Assembly (NCBI RefSeq): GCF_031119625.1
Contig: NZ_JAVHZV010000007.1
Location: forward strand, 62,001-126,000
DNA: 64,000 nt
Origin: Pseudomonas sp. G34
GTDB lineage: Bacteria; Pseudomonadota; Gammaproteobacteria; Pseudomonadales; Pseudomonadaceae
Direction: 5' to 3'
Notes under the pieces: model-generated
Databases searched by the model: none
What the model saw: only the letters and a program-made list of their open reading frames with translations
What the model was told of the DNA's origin: nothing
Shown: positions 57,921 through 64,000 of the stretch, one piece after another
How the letters are laid out: every line of letters starts with the position of its first letter
Position numbering within the stretch: the first letter of the stretch is position 1
Program-made: the position numbers and the translations under genes

Positions 57921-58895
57921 TTACTTGACGGCTTCGATGCGCTTGATCAGATCGGCGTACTGAGCGCCGTACTTCTCGCGAACCGGAGCGGTCGCTTCGT
58001 AGAACGGCTTGGTGTCGATTTCGATGAATTCGACGCCTTCGGCCTTCAGTTTCTCGTCGCTGGCCTTTTCCTTGGCGGTCCACAGTTCACGCTCTTCGAG
58101 CTGCGCTTCCTTGGCCAGTTTCTTGACCAGGGTCTGCTGCTCGGGGGTCAGCTTTTCCCAGGTTGCCTTGGACATCAGCAGCGGCTCGGGCAGGATCAGG
58201 TGGTGGGTCTGGGTGTAGTACTTGGCGACGCGGAAGTGGTTGTGCTCGAGCAGGGTCGGCGAGTTGTTCTCGGCGCCGTCGATCACGCCGCTTTGCAGGG
58301 CGCTGAAGATTTCACCGGTGTCCATGGCGATGCCGTTGGCGCCCATGGCGTTGAGGGTGTCGATGAACAGCGGGTTGCCGATCACGCGGATCTTCATGCC
58401 CTTGAGGTCTTCGAGCTTGCGCACCGGCTTCTTGGTGTAGAGGCTGCGGCTGCCGGCTTCCATCCACGCCAGGCCGACCATGTTGAAGTCGGAGTTGGTG
58501 ATGGCGTCGAGGATTTCCTGGCCGATCTCACCGTCGACCACCTTGCGCATGTGGTCGATGTCGCGGAACACGAACGGCATGTTGAATACGTTGGTGGCTG
58601 GAACCACGGGGCCAACCGAACCGAGGCTGACGCGGGTCAGCTGCACGGCGCCGATCTGGGTCTGCTCGATCACTTCCTTCTCGGAACCCAGTACGCCACC
58701 GGCGAACATCCGCGATTTGATCTCGCCGTTGGTGGCGGTATCGAGTTTCTTGCCGAGGTTTTCCATCGCCACCACGGTCGGGTAACCGGCCGGGTGGATC
58801 TCGGCGATCTTCAGGGTCATGTCGGCCTGGACCAGGCTGGACAGGCCCATGGCCAGGGGAAGTGCAGCAATCAGTAACTTGCGCTTGAAATTCAT
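57921..58895 (-). CDS. dctP: TRAP transporter solute-binding protein, DctP family
   Basis: The 324-residue periplasmic protein has a signal peptide (MNFKRKLLIAALPLAMGL, cleavage near VQA at residue 24) and the DctP features GEIKSRMFAGGVLGSEKEVIEQ, MKIRVIGNPLFIDTLNAMGA with the conserved Arg that binds carboxylates, and SGVIDGAENN. It delivers a sugar-acid substrate to DctQM. Its leader has AACAACAACAAAA just before GGAG, a strong Crc/Hfq motif. The sequence is typical of the uronate-binding DctP group, though substrate choice is inferred from context. Confidence 0.94.
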   Translation of the reverse strand: MNFKRKLLIAALPLAMGLSSLVQADMTLKIAEIHPAGYPTVVAMENLGKKLDTATNGEIKSRMFAGGVLGSEKEVIEQTQIGAVQLTRVSLGSVGPVVPATNVFNMPFVFRDIDHMRKVVDGEIGQEILDAITNSDFNMVGLAWMEAGSRSLYTKKPVRKLEDLKGMKIRVIGNPLFIDTLNAMGANGIAMDTGEIFSALQSGVIDGAENNSPTLLEHNHFRVAKYYTQTHHLILPEPLLMSKATWEKLTPEQQTLVKKLAKEAQLEERELWTAKEKASDEKLKAEGVEFIEIDTKPFYEATAPVREKYGAQYADLIKRIEAVK

Positions 58896-58908
58896 GGGTG
58901 AATCTCCG

Positions 58909-58921
58909 TTTTGTTGTTGTT
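58909..58921 (-). promoter_or_regulatory. Crc/Hfq CA motif at the dctP ribosome binding site
   Basis: On the minus strand AACAACAACAAAA (58921-58909) is followed by CGGAG and the ATG 13 bases later. It contains AACAACAA. Confidence 0.72.
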
Positions 58922-58980
58922 GGTGTGCAGCGTTGTGATGTGCCTGGCGTCCCCGTGCAGCGGAGCGCCTGCTATCGGTA

Positions 58981-59874
58981 TCAAGGGTTGAACGGTGTTT
59001 CGGCGATGCCGCTGACCCCCGCTTGCAGGGCGAACACGCCGCCGGCCAGGGGCTGATCGTCGAGGTTGCCGCCGGGTCGGATCGAGGTCACGAACAGGGT
59101 GTCCAGATTCGGCCCGCCGAAGGCGCACATGGTCGGCTTGTGCACCGGCACCTGCAGCGAGCGATCAAGGCGCCCGGCCGGGGTGAAGCGGTGAATCAGG
59201 CCGGCATCGTTGCCGCAGATCCAGTAGCAGCCATCGGCGTCCACGGCGGCGCCATCGGGGCGGCCAGGGTAGCCGTTCATGTCCACGAACAGGCGGCGGT
59301 TGTGCGGGGTGCCGCTGTCGATGTCGTAATCGAAGGCCCAGATGGCCTGCACCGAAGGGTGCGAGTCGGACAGGTACATGACGCGGCCATCCGGGCTGAA
59401 AGCCAGGCCATTGGGCACGATCAGGTCGTCCAGCAGCACGGGCAGGGTGCTCTGGCCGGCGCCGTCATAGCGATACAGCGCACCGACCTTGGCGCCTGCG
59501 GCCATGTCCATCAGCATGCTGCCGGCCCAGAAGCGCCCCTGACGGTCGCAGCGCCCGTCGTTGAAGCGCATCTGCTCGCGGGCATGGCTGACCGCAACCA
59601 GGCGTTCGCCGCTCAGGCGCCCATCATTGCCGGCGGTCAGCTGGAAGATGCCGCTCTGCATGCCGGCGACCCAGCTGCCATCAGCGCGCTGGGCGATACA
59701 GGCGAGCATTTCGTCGGCTTCCCAGCTTTGCGTGCTGGCGTCCGCCAGGTTCCAGCGATACAGCCGCCTGTTGGGAATGTCGGCCCAGTACAAGGCCTCA
59801 TCCCGCGGGCTCCATACCGGGCTTTCGCCCACGGCATTGCGGGCGTCGAAAATCAGTTCGGCTTGCTTGGGCAT
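58981..59874 (-). CDS. SMP-30/gluconolactonase family lactonase
   Basis: The 297-residue beta-propeller hydrolase has ARNAVGESPVWSPRDEALYWADI at the start with the metal-binding Glu in GESPVW, MRFNDGRCDRQGRFWAGSM, NGLAFSPDGRVMYLSDS and YPGRPDGAAVDADGCYW, the metal-ligand sites of the SMP-30 family. Between the transporter and uronate dehydrogenase it most likely opens the galactaro- or glucarolactone made by Udh. Leader motif AACAATAACAA precedes the AGAGG ribosome binding site. Confidence 0.92.
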   Translation of the reverse strand: MPKQAELIFDARNAVGESPVWSPRDEALYWADIPNRRLYRWNLADASTQSWEADEMLACIAQRADGSWVAGMQSGIFQLTAGNDGRLSGERLVAVSHAREQMRFNDGRCDRQGRFWAGSMLMDMAAGAKVGALYRYDGAGQSTLPVLLDDLIVPNGLAFSPDGRVMYLSDSHPSVQAIWAFDYDIDSGTPHNRRLFVDMNGYPGRPDGAAVDADGCYWICGNDAGLIHRFTPAGRLDRSLQVPVHKPTMCAFGGPNLDTLFVTSIRPGGNLDDQPLAGGVFALQAGVSGIAETPFNP

Positions 59875-59880
59875 GTCCGA

Positions 59881-59901
59881 CCTCTTGTTATTGTTATCGT
59901 A
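59881..59901 (-). promoter_or_regulatory. Crc/Hfq CA motif plus TACGATAAC box before the lactonase gene
   Basis: On the minus strand TACGATAAC (59901-59893) overlaps AACAATAACAA and runs into GAGG at 59884-59881. The first part is shared with the sites before both kdgD copies; the second is AAnAAnAA. Confidence 0.62.
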
Positions 59902-59916
59902 GGGGAGGGCGCGGTC

Positions 59917-60744
59917 TCAGTCGTCGCCGAACGGGCCGGCTGCCGTGAAGGCACCGCCGTGATAGAGGGCGTTCGGGTCGTCTGCCGCCACCGGGGGCTG
60001 GGCCTCGACCTTGTCGCGGAAGACTTCGGAGGTGTCCTTGGGCTCGAAGCCCAGGTGGGCGGCCTTGCTGTTGTCCCACCAGACGGTCTTGTTCGCCGAG
60101 GCGCCGTAGACCACGGTGTGGCCGACGTTCGGCGTGGTGAGGCCGCGCTCGATCAGTTGCATCAGGTCGTCATAGCTCAGCCAGGTGCTCATCATGCGGC
60201 GGTTCAGCGGCTCGGTGAACGAGGAGCCGATGCGAAGGCTGACGGTCTCGATGCCGTAGCGGTCGAAATAGAAGCTGGCCATGTCCTCGCCGTAGGACTT
60301 CGACAATCCGTAGTAACCATCCGGACGGCGCGGGGCGTCGGCATCGATGGTGTCGGTCTGTTTGTGAAAACCGATGACATGGTTGGAGCTGGCGAAGATG
60401 ATGCGTTTGACGCCGTGGCGACGCGCCGCTTCATAGATATGAAAGACGCCGCAGATGTTCGGGCCGAGGATTTCCTCGAACGGACGCTCCACCGATACGC
60501 CACCGAAGTGCAGGATGGCGTCGACGCCTTCAACCAGTTGGTGAACGGCCTGCTTGTCGGCCAGATCGCAGATCTGCACCTCGATGTGCGGGCCTTCGGC
60601 CGGCGCCATTTCGGCGATGTCGGAAAGGCGCAGCACCTTGGTCAGTGGCTGCAGGCGCTCGCGCAGCACTTTGCCCAATCCGCCTGCCGCGCCAGTGAGC
60701 AGCAGGCGATGGAAGGGCGGTTGCGCATTGGAAGTGGTAGTCAT
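59917..60744 (-). CDS. udh: NAD-dependent uronate dehydrogenase
   Basis: The 275-residue SDR oxidises galacturonate or glucuronate to the 1,5-aldarolactone. The NAD-binding motif LLTGAAGGLGKVL is at residues 15-27, the active site YYGLSKSYGE carries Tyr145 and Lys149, and IIFASSNHVIGFH supplies the serine region; these match the bacterial Udh family rather than UDP-sugar epimerases. It is 42 bases upstream of the lactonase gene. The divergent region to kdgD holds two operator-like sites. Confidence 0.95.
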   Translation of the reverse strand: MTTTSNAQPPFHRLLLTGAAGGLGKVLRERLQPLTKVLRLSDIAEMAPAEGPHIEVQICDLADKQAVHQLVEGVDAILHFGGVSVERPFEEILGPNICGVFHIYEAARRHGVKRIIFASSNHVIGFHKQTDTIDADAPRRPDGYYGLSKSYGEDMASFYFDRYGIETVSLRIGSSFTEPLNRRMMSTWLSYDDLMQLIERGLTTPNVGHTVVYGASANKTVWWDNSKAAHLGFEPKDTSEVFRDKVEAQPPVAADDPNALYHGGAFTAAGPFGDD

Positions 60745-60762
60745 GGCGGAAGCAGTCTCTGG

Positions 60763-60770
60763 TTGTTTTT
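60763..60770 (-). promoter_or_regulatory. Crc/Hfq CA motif in the udh leader
   Basis: AAAAACAA on the minus strand fits AAnAAnAA. It lies 19-26 bases before the udh ATG, next to AGAGA. Confidence 0.5.
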
Positions 60771-60785
60771 ATGGAGAGCTTGTTA

Positions 60786-60802
60786 TCGGTTGTCGTATGA
60801 CG
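60786..60802. promoter_or_regulatory. Operator-like site before udh
   Basis: TGTCGTATGACG (60791-60802) is an imperfect palindrome; with the adjoining bases the minus strand reads GTCATACGACAACCGATAAC. It shares GTCGTAyGA and CGATAAC with the kdgD site and is a candidate for the GntR/FCD regulator. The rest of the 367-base udh-kdgD gap shows no gene. Confidence 0.5.
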
Positions 60803-61041
60803 TGAGGGGATTATCAACAGCCTCCGATTGTGCTGTCAACGCGACGTCCAAAAAAACCTCGGCAATCCGTCTGGTAGGCTGGAACGCTTGTCCGCTGCGC
60901 ATTTGCTCAGGTTTTTGGTGGCGCTGGTCAATCACAAAATGACTGGTCGGTCACTGCCGTTTGCCGAGCTTTGCTGGCGGCGTGAATGGCCTTTTTGAGC
61001 GCGCCGGGTGTAAAAGGTCGAGTAGGGTATGGTTTTAGTTA

Positions 61042-61060
61042 TTGTCGTACGATAACGTAT
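61042..61060. promoter_or_regulatory. Operator-like palindrome before kdgD copy 1
   Basis: TTGTCGTACGATAA (61042-61055) is palindromic around TCGTACGA, and GTACGATAACGTAT (61047-61060) is repeated exactly before kdgD copy 2. Confidence 0.6.
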
Positions 61061-61111
61061 CTCTACAGCCAGCGGCTGCCCATTTCCACATGCGCTACAG
61101 GTACTCGAAGA

Positions 61112-62023
61112 ATGACCCCACAAGAATTAAAATCCGTCCTCTCCTCCGGTCTGCTGTCCTTCCCGCTGACCGATTTCGATGCCCAAGGCGAATTCAACCC
61201 TGAAGGCTACGTACGCCGCCTCGAGTGGCTGGCCCCGTACGGCGCCACCGCCCTGTTTGCCGCTGGCGGTACCGGTGAATTCTTCTCCCTGGCCGCCGAC
61301 GAGTATTCGTCGGTGATCAAGACCGCCGTCGACACCTGCGCAGGCAGCGTGCCGATTCTGGCTGGCGTGGGCGGCTCCACCCGCCAGGCCATCCAGTATG
61401 CCCAGGAAGCCGAGCGCCTTGGCGCCAAGGGCCTGCTGCTGCTGCCGCATTACCTGACCGAAGCTTCGCAGGAAGGCGTTGCTGCCCACGTCGAGCAGGT
61501 CTGCAAATCGGTGAAGATCGGTGTGGTGGTCTACAACCGCAACGTCTGCCGCCTGAACGCGAGCCTGCTCGAGCAACTGGCCGAGCGCTGCCCGAACCTG
61601 ATCGGCTACAAGGACGGCCTGGGCGATATCGAGCTGATGGTGTCGATCCGCCGTCGCCTGGGCGATCGCTTCAGCTACCTCGGCGGGCTGCCGACCGCCG
61701 AAGTCTATGCCGCGGCCTACAAGGCCCTGGGCGTACCGGTGTATTCCTCGGCGGTGTTCAACTTCATCCCGAAAACCGCGATGGACTTCTACCACGCCAT
61801 TGCCAAGGACGATCACGCCACCGTCGGCAAGATCATCGACGACTTCTTCCTGCCATACCTGGACATCCGTAACCGCAAGGCCGGTTATGCGGTCAGCATC
61901 GTCAAGGCTGGGGCGAAGATTTCCGGTTACGACGCCGGCCCGGTTCGCGCTCCGCTGACCGACCTGCTGCCGGACGAATACGAGAAGCTGGCTGCGCTGA
62001 TCAAGGCGCAAGGCGCGCAATAA
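61112..62023 (+). CDS. kdgD: 5-dehydro-4-deoxyglucarate dehydratase, copy 1
   Basis: The 303-residue enzyme of the DHDPS/NAL aldolase fold dehydrates and decarboxylates 5-keto-4-deoxyglucarate to alpha-ketoglutarate semialdehyde. It has [13 protein letters not shown] (GTGE at residues 53-56), the catalytic Tyr in VVVYNRN (Tyr141) and the Schiff-base Lys in LIGYKDGLG (Lys167). The start MTPQELK is shared with copy 2 and preceded by GAAGA. It is divergent from udh and completes the oxidative hexuronate route downstream of the lactonase. Confidence 0.95.
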   Translation: MTPQELKSVLSSGLLSFPLTDFDAQGEFNPEGYVRRLEWLAPYGATALFAAGGTGEFFSLAADEYSSVIKTAVDTCAGSVPILAGVGGSTRQAIQYAQEAERLGAKGLLLLPHYLTEASQEGVAAHVEQVCKSVKIGVVVYNRNVCRLNASLLEQLAERCPNLIGYKDGLGDIELMVSIRRRLGDRFSYLGGLPTAEVYAAAYKALGVPVYSSAVFNFIPKTAMDFYHAIAKDDHATVGKIIDDFFLPYLDIRNRKAGYAVSIVKAGAKISGYDAGPVRAPLTDLLPDEYEKLAALIKAQGAQ

Positions 62024-62043
62024 GCGCCTGCCCCCCGTCTCTC

Positions 62044-62072
62044 GAAAAGGCCGCTGTTGACAGCGGCCTTTT
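62044..62072 (+). terminator. Terminator of kdgD copy 1
   Basis: AAAAGGCCGCTG, TTGA, CAGCGGCCTTTT, 22 bases after the stop codon, with a four-T end. Confidence 0.85.
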
Positions 62073-62181
62073 GCGTTCTGGCGAGGGCGTAATGGAGCGA
62101 AGCCGGGCAGGGCACCCGATCCAGCTGTTGTGGTGGGGCTGAGATGTCATGGCGTGGGCGACGGCAGAGGGTTGATTCCTT

Positions 62182-62302
62182 GTGGGAGCGGGCCATGCCC
62201 GCGACGCCCTTTGATGGCTAGCTACCTGGGCGGGCAAAGGCCTGTGCTAGTGATGGCGACAGTAGTCGTGCTTGGGCTGTCGCGCCCATGGCGCGCTCCC
62301 AC
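62182..62302. repeat. REP pair (REPIN-like), unit 1
   Basis: GTGGGAGCGGGCCATGCCCG (plus CGA) at 62182 and the inverted CGCGCCCATGGCGCGCTCCC (plus AC) ending near 62302 form the paired palindromes typical of Pseudomonas REP sequences. The interior between them is similar to unit 2. Bases 62073-62181 before it show no gene. Confidence 0.85.
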
Positions 62303-62352
62303 AATACCGCGTGCGCTCAAGGCTTCTTGCCATTCTGCGTCGACAGCCCCTC

Positions 62353-62471
62353 GTGGGAGCGGGCCATGCCCGCGATGCGCCTTGATGGCCAGCTACTTGG
62401 CCGGGAGGGTCTGCGCTAATGGTGGCGACAGTAGGTGTGCCTGGGCTGTCACGCCCATGGCGCGCTCCCAC
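62353..62471. repeat. REP pair (REPIN-like), unit 2
   Basis: A second copy begins 171 bases after the first with the same GTGGGAGCGGGCCATGCCCG start and CGCCCATGGCGCGCTCCCAC end. Both spacers contain GATGGC(T/C)AGCTAC and GGCGACAGTAG. Bases 62472-62580 after it hold no gene. Confidence 0.85.
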
Positions 62472-62580
62472 CACATCACTCCGCTCAAGGCTTCTACGCT
62501 CTTGCCGGCATTTCTGCAGAACACTCGAATAAATCCCGCAGCAACCGAAAACAGCCTCGGCAGGCTTGGCAATTTTATAG

Positions 62581-62596
62581 TTGTACGATAACGTAT
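62581..62596. promoter_or_regulatory. Operator-like site before kdgD copy 2
   Basis: TTGTACGATAACGTAT shares GTACGATAACGTAT with the site before copy 1; copy 2 lacks the ATTGTC that makes the first palindrome symmetric. It lies 56 bases before the start codon. Confidence 0.55.
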
Positions 62597-62651
62597 GACT
62601 TCATCTGGTCGGCAACGACCCCTGACGTTTTCCTCCAAGGGTGTAAGAAGA

Positions 62652-63563
62652 ATGACTCCACAAGAACTAAAAACCGTCCTCTCCTCCGGCCTGCTGTCCT
62701 TTCCGCTGACCGACTTCGATGCCGCTGGTGAATTCAACCCGGCTGGCTACGTGCGTCGTCTGGAATGGCTGGCCCCGTACGGCGCCACCGCGCTGTTCGC
62801 CGCTGGCGGTACCGGTGAATTCTTCTCCCTGGCCGCTGACGAGTATTCGTCGGTGATCAAGACCGCCGTCGATACCTGCGCAGGCAGCGTGCCGATTCTG
62901 GCTGGGGTGGGCGGCTCCACCCGCCAGGCCATCCAGTATGCCCAGGAAGCCGAGCGCCTTGGCGCCAAGGGCCTGCTGCTGCTGCCGCATTACCTGACCG
63001 AAGCTTCGCAGGAAGGCGTTGCTGCCCACGTCGAGCAGGTCTGCAAATCGGTGAAGATCGGTGTGGTGGTCTACAACCGCAACGTCTGCCGCCTGAACGC
63101 GAGCCTGCTCGAGCAACTGGCCGAGCGTTGCCCAAACCTGATCGGCTACAAGGATGGCCTGGGTGACATCGAACTGATGGTGTCGATCCGCCGTCGCCTG
63201 GGCGAGCGCCTGACCTACCTGGGCGGCCTGCCGACCGCCGAAGTCTACGCCGCGGCTTACAAGGCCCTGGGTGTACCGGTGTACTCCTCGGCGGTGTTCA
63301 ACTTCATCCCGAAAACCGCGATGGACTTCTACCACGCCATTGCCCGTGAAGATCACGCCACCGTTGGCAAGATCATCGACGACTTCTTCCTGCCATACCT
63401 GGATATCCGCAACCTGAAATCCGGTTACGCCGTGAGCATCGTCAAGGCTGGCGCCAAGATCGCCGGCTACGACGCTGGCCCGGTTCGGGCTCCGCTGACC
63501 GATCTGCTGCCAGCCGAGTACGAGAAACTGGCTGCGCTGATCAAGAAGCAAGGCGCCCAGTAA
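62652..63563 (+). CDS. kdgD: 5-dehydro-4-deoxyglucarate dehydratase, copy 2
   Basis: A 303-residue paralogue of copy 1 with about 13 substitutions, mostly conservative and mostly in the last third, for example RLTYLGG for RFSYLGG and NLKSGY for NRKAGY. The active-site Tyr141, Lys167 and GTGE motifs are unchanged, so it should be active. A 221-bp block (62907-63127) is identical at DNA level to copy 1, although the flanks have many silent differences. It has its own upstream site and its own terminator. Confidence 0.95.
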   Translation: MTPQELKTVLSSGLLSFPLTDFDAAGEFNPAGYVRRLEWLAPYGATALFAAGGTGEFFSLAADEYSSVIKTAVDTCAGSVPILAGVGGSTRQAIQYAQEAERLGAKGLLLLPHYLTEASQEGVAAHVEQVCKSVKIGVVVYNRNVCRLNASLLEQLAERCPNLIGYKDGLGDIELMVSIRRRLGERLTYLGGLPTAEVYAAAYKALGVPVYSSAVFNFIPKTAMDFYHAIAREDHATVGKIIDDFFLPYLDIRNLKSGYAVSIVKAGAKIAGYDAGPVRAPLTDLLPAEYEKLAALIKKQGAQ

Positions 63564-63588
63564 GCGCGTCGCCTTTACAAGGCACTCG

Positions 63589-63617
63589 AAAAGCCCGGGC
63601 CTCATGCCCGGGCTTTT
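63589..63617 (+). terminator. Terminator of kdgD copy 2
   Basis: AAAAGCCCGGGC, CTCAT, GCCCGGGCTTTT, then T; 25 bases after the stop. Confidence 0.92.
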
Positions 63618-63716
63618 TGCGTTCTGCAGGACAACACCCGATTACAGCGGGCTCCCTGGTTACCGCCTCGGCGGCTGGTTAAGATGCGTGATCTCTCACG
63701 CAATCCGCGGCCCGTC

Positions 63717-64000
63717 ATGGCAAAGAAATCTTCTCGCGCTTCATCTTCCAGCACGCCATCGAGCAAGGGCGCGAGCGTGACGCTGATCGACGTGGCCAAG
63801 GTGGCGGGGGTTTCGCCGATCACCGTGTCCCGTGCGCTGAACCGACCCGACGTGGTCAGCGAGAGTGCCCGCAAGAAAGTCCTCGAGGCGGTGCGGGTTA
63901 CCGGCTATGTACCCAACATGCTGGCGGGCGGCCTGGCCTCCAACAAGAGCCGCCTGATCGCCATCTTCGTGCCGACCATCGCCCACTCGATCTTCGCCGA
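63717..64000 (+). CDS. LacI-family transcriptional regulator (3'-truncated by window edge)
   Basis: Ninety-four residues are visible: a Ser/Lys-rich leader, then the LacI helix-turn-helix VTLIDVAKVAGVSPITVSRALNRPDVV, hinge region GYVPNMLAGGLASNKS and the start of the ligand-binding core LIAIFVPTIAHSIFA. The hinge and core resemble GntR-type gluconate repressors. An upstream in-frame ATG at 63684 is a possible alternative start. Position after kdgD suggests control of further sugar-acid genes beyond the window. Confidence 0.88.
   Translation, partial: MAKKSSRASSSSTPSSKGASVTLIDVAKVAGVSPITVSRALNRPDVVSESARKKVLEAVRVTGYVPNMLAGGLASNKSRLIAIFVPTIAHSIFA

Overview
This is a GC-rich Pseudomonas chromosome segment. 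It carries PagL, MvaT, CbrA/CbrB/CrcZ and a REP element of the Pseudomonas type, and much of its gene order matches what I recall of P. aeruginosa (moeB-murI-pagL-phr-merR...hemH-uraA-upp-hpt; DUF748...acs-pgi-panCB-folK-pcnB-crcZ-cbrBA; MoxR cluster-sbcB-mvaT-purU). I see no rRNA, tRNA, prophage, insertion sequence with transposase, or CRISPR array. The window is mainly core genome plus one catabolic gene island at the right end.

Left third (1-22 kb). A truncated moeB runs into murI, then pagL. A leftward operon follows: DUF523/DUF1722 protein, MerR regulator, photolyase, SDR, DUF2878 membrane protein and YkgJ-like protein. Its promoter carries two identical-geometry TGTACA-N12-TGTACA sites, as expected for a light-responsive LitR/CarH-type circuit. 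Next come a Trp-rich small protein, a renalase-like flavoprotein, a TIGR01777 epimerase and hemH. Purine/pyrimidine salvage (uraA-upp, divergent hpt), a SulP transporter, tandem DUF2845 proteins, a DUF748 envelope protein, an RlmI-like methyltransferase and a DUF2236 protein complete the region.

Middle (22-51 kb). Acetyl-CoA synthetase, glucose-6-phosphate isomerase, pantothenate synthesis (panB-panC), folK and pcnB lead to the carbon-catabolite control locus cbrX-cbrA-cbrB-crcZ, all on the minus strand. The crcZ small RNA is visible from its sigma-54 promoter, a triplet of CbrB-type half-sites, six A-rich Hfq/Crc motifs and a UUCG hairpin. An ATP-grasp/alpha-E fusion with a transglutaminase follows, then a seven-gene MoxR-DUF58-DUF4350-DUF4129-SpoIIM-RDD membrane cluster, sbcB, mvaT and purU.

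Right end (51-64 kb). After a HerA-like ATPase comes a hexuronate (galacturonate/glucuronate) utilisation island: aldose 1-epimerase, GntR/FCD regulator, DMT permease, TRAP transporter dctM-dctQ-dctP, SMP-30 lactonase, uronate dehydrogenase, two nearly identical kdgD dehydratase copies and the start of a LacI regulator. Four transcripts, acs, dctP, the lactonase and udh, have AAnAAnAA Crc/Hfq motifs at or just upstream of the ribosome binding site, so the window contains both the catabolite-repression switch and several likely targets.

Intergenic repeats are unusually rich: a 12-bp minisatellite after pagL, at least four MITE-like elements with GTTCACGATCT-type ends, two structured elements with a conserved core and covarying arms, and tandem REP pairs between the kdgD copies.
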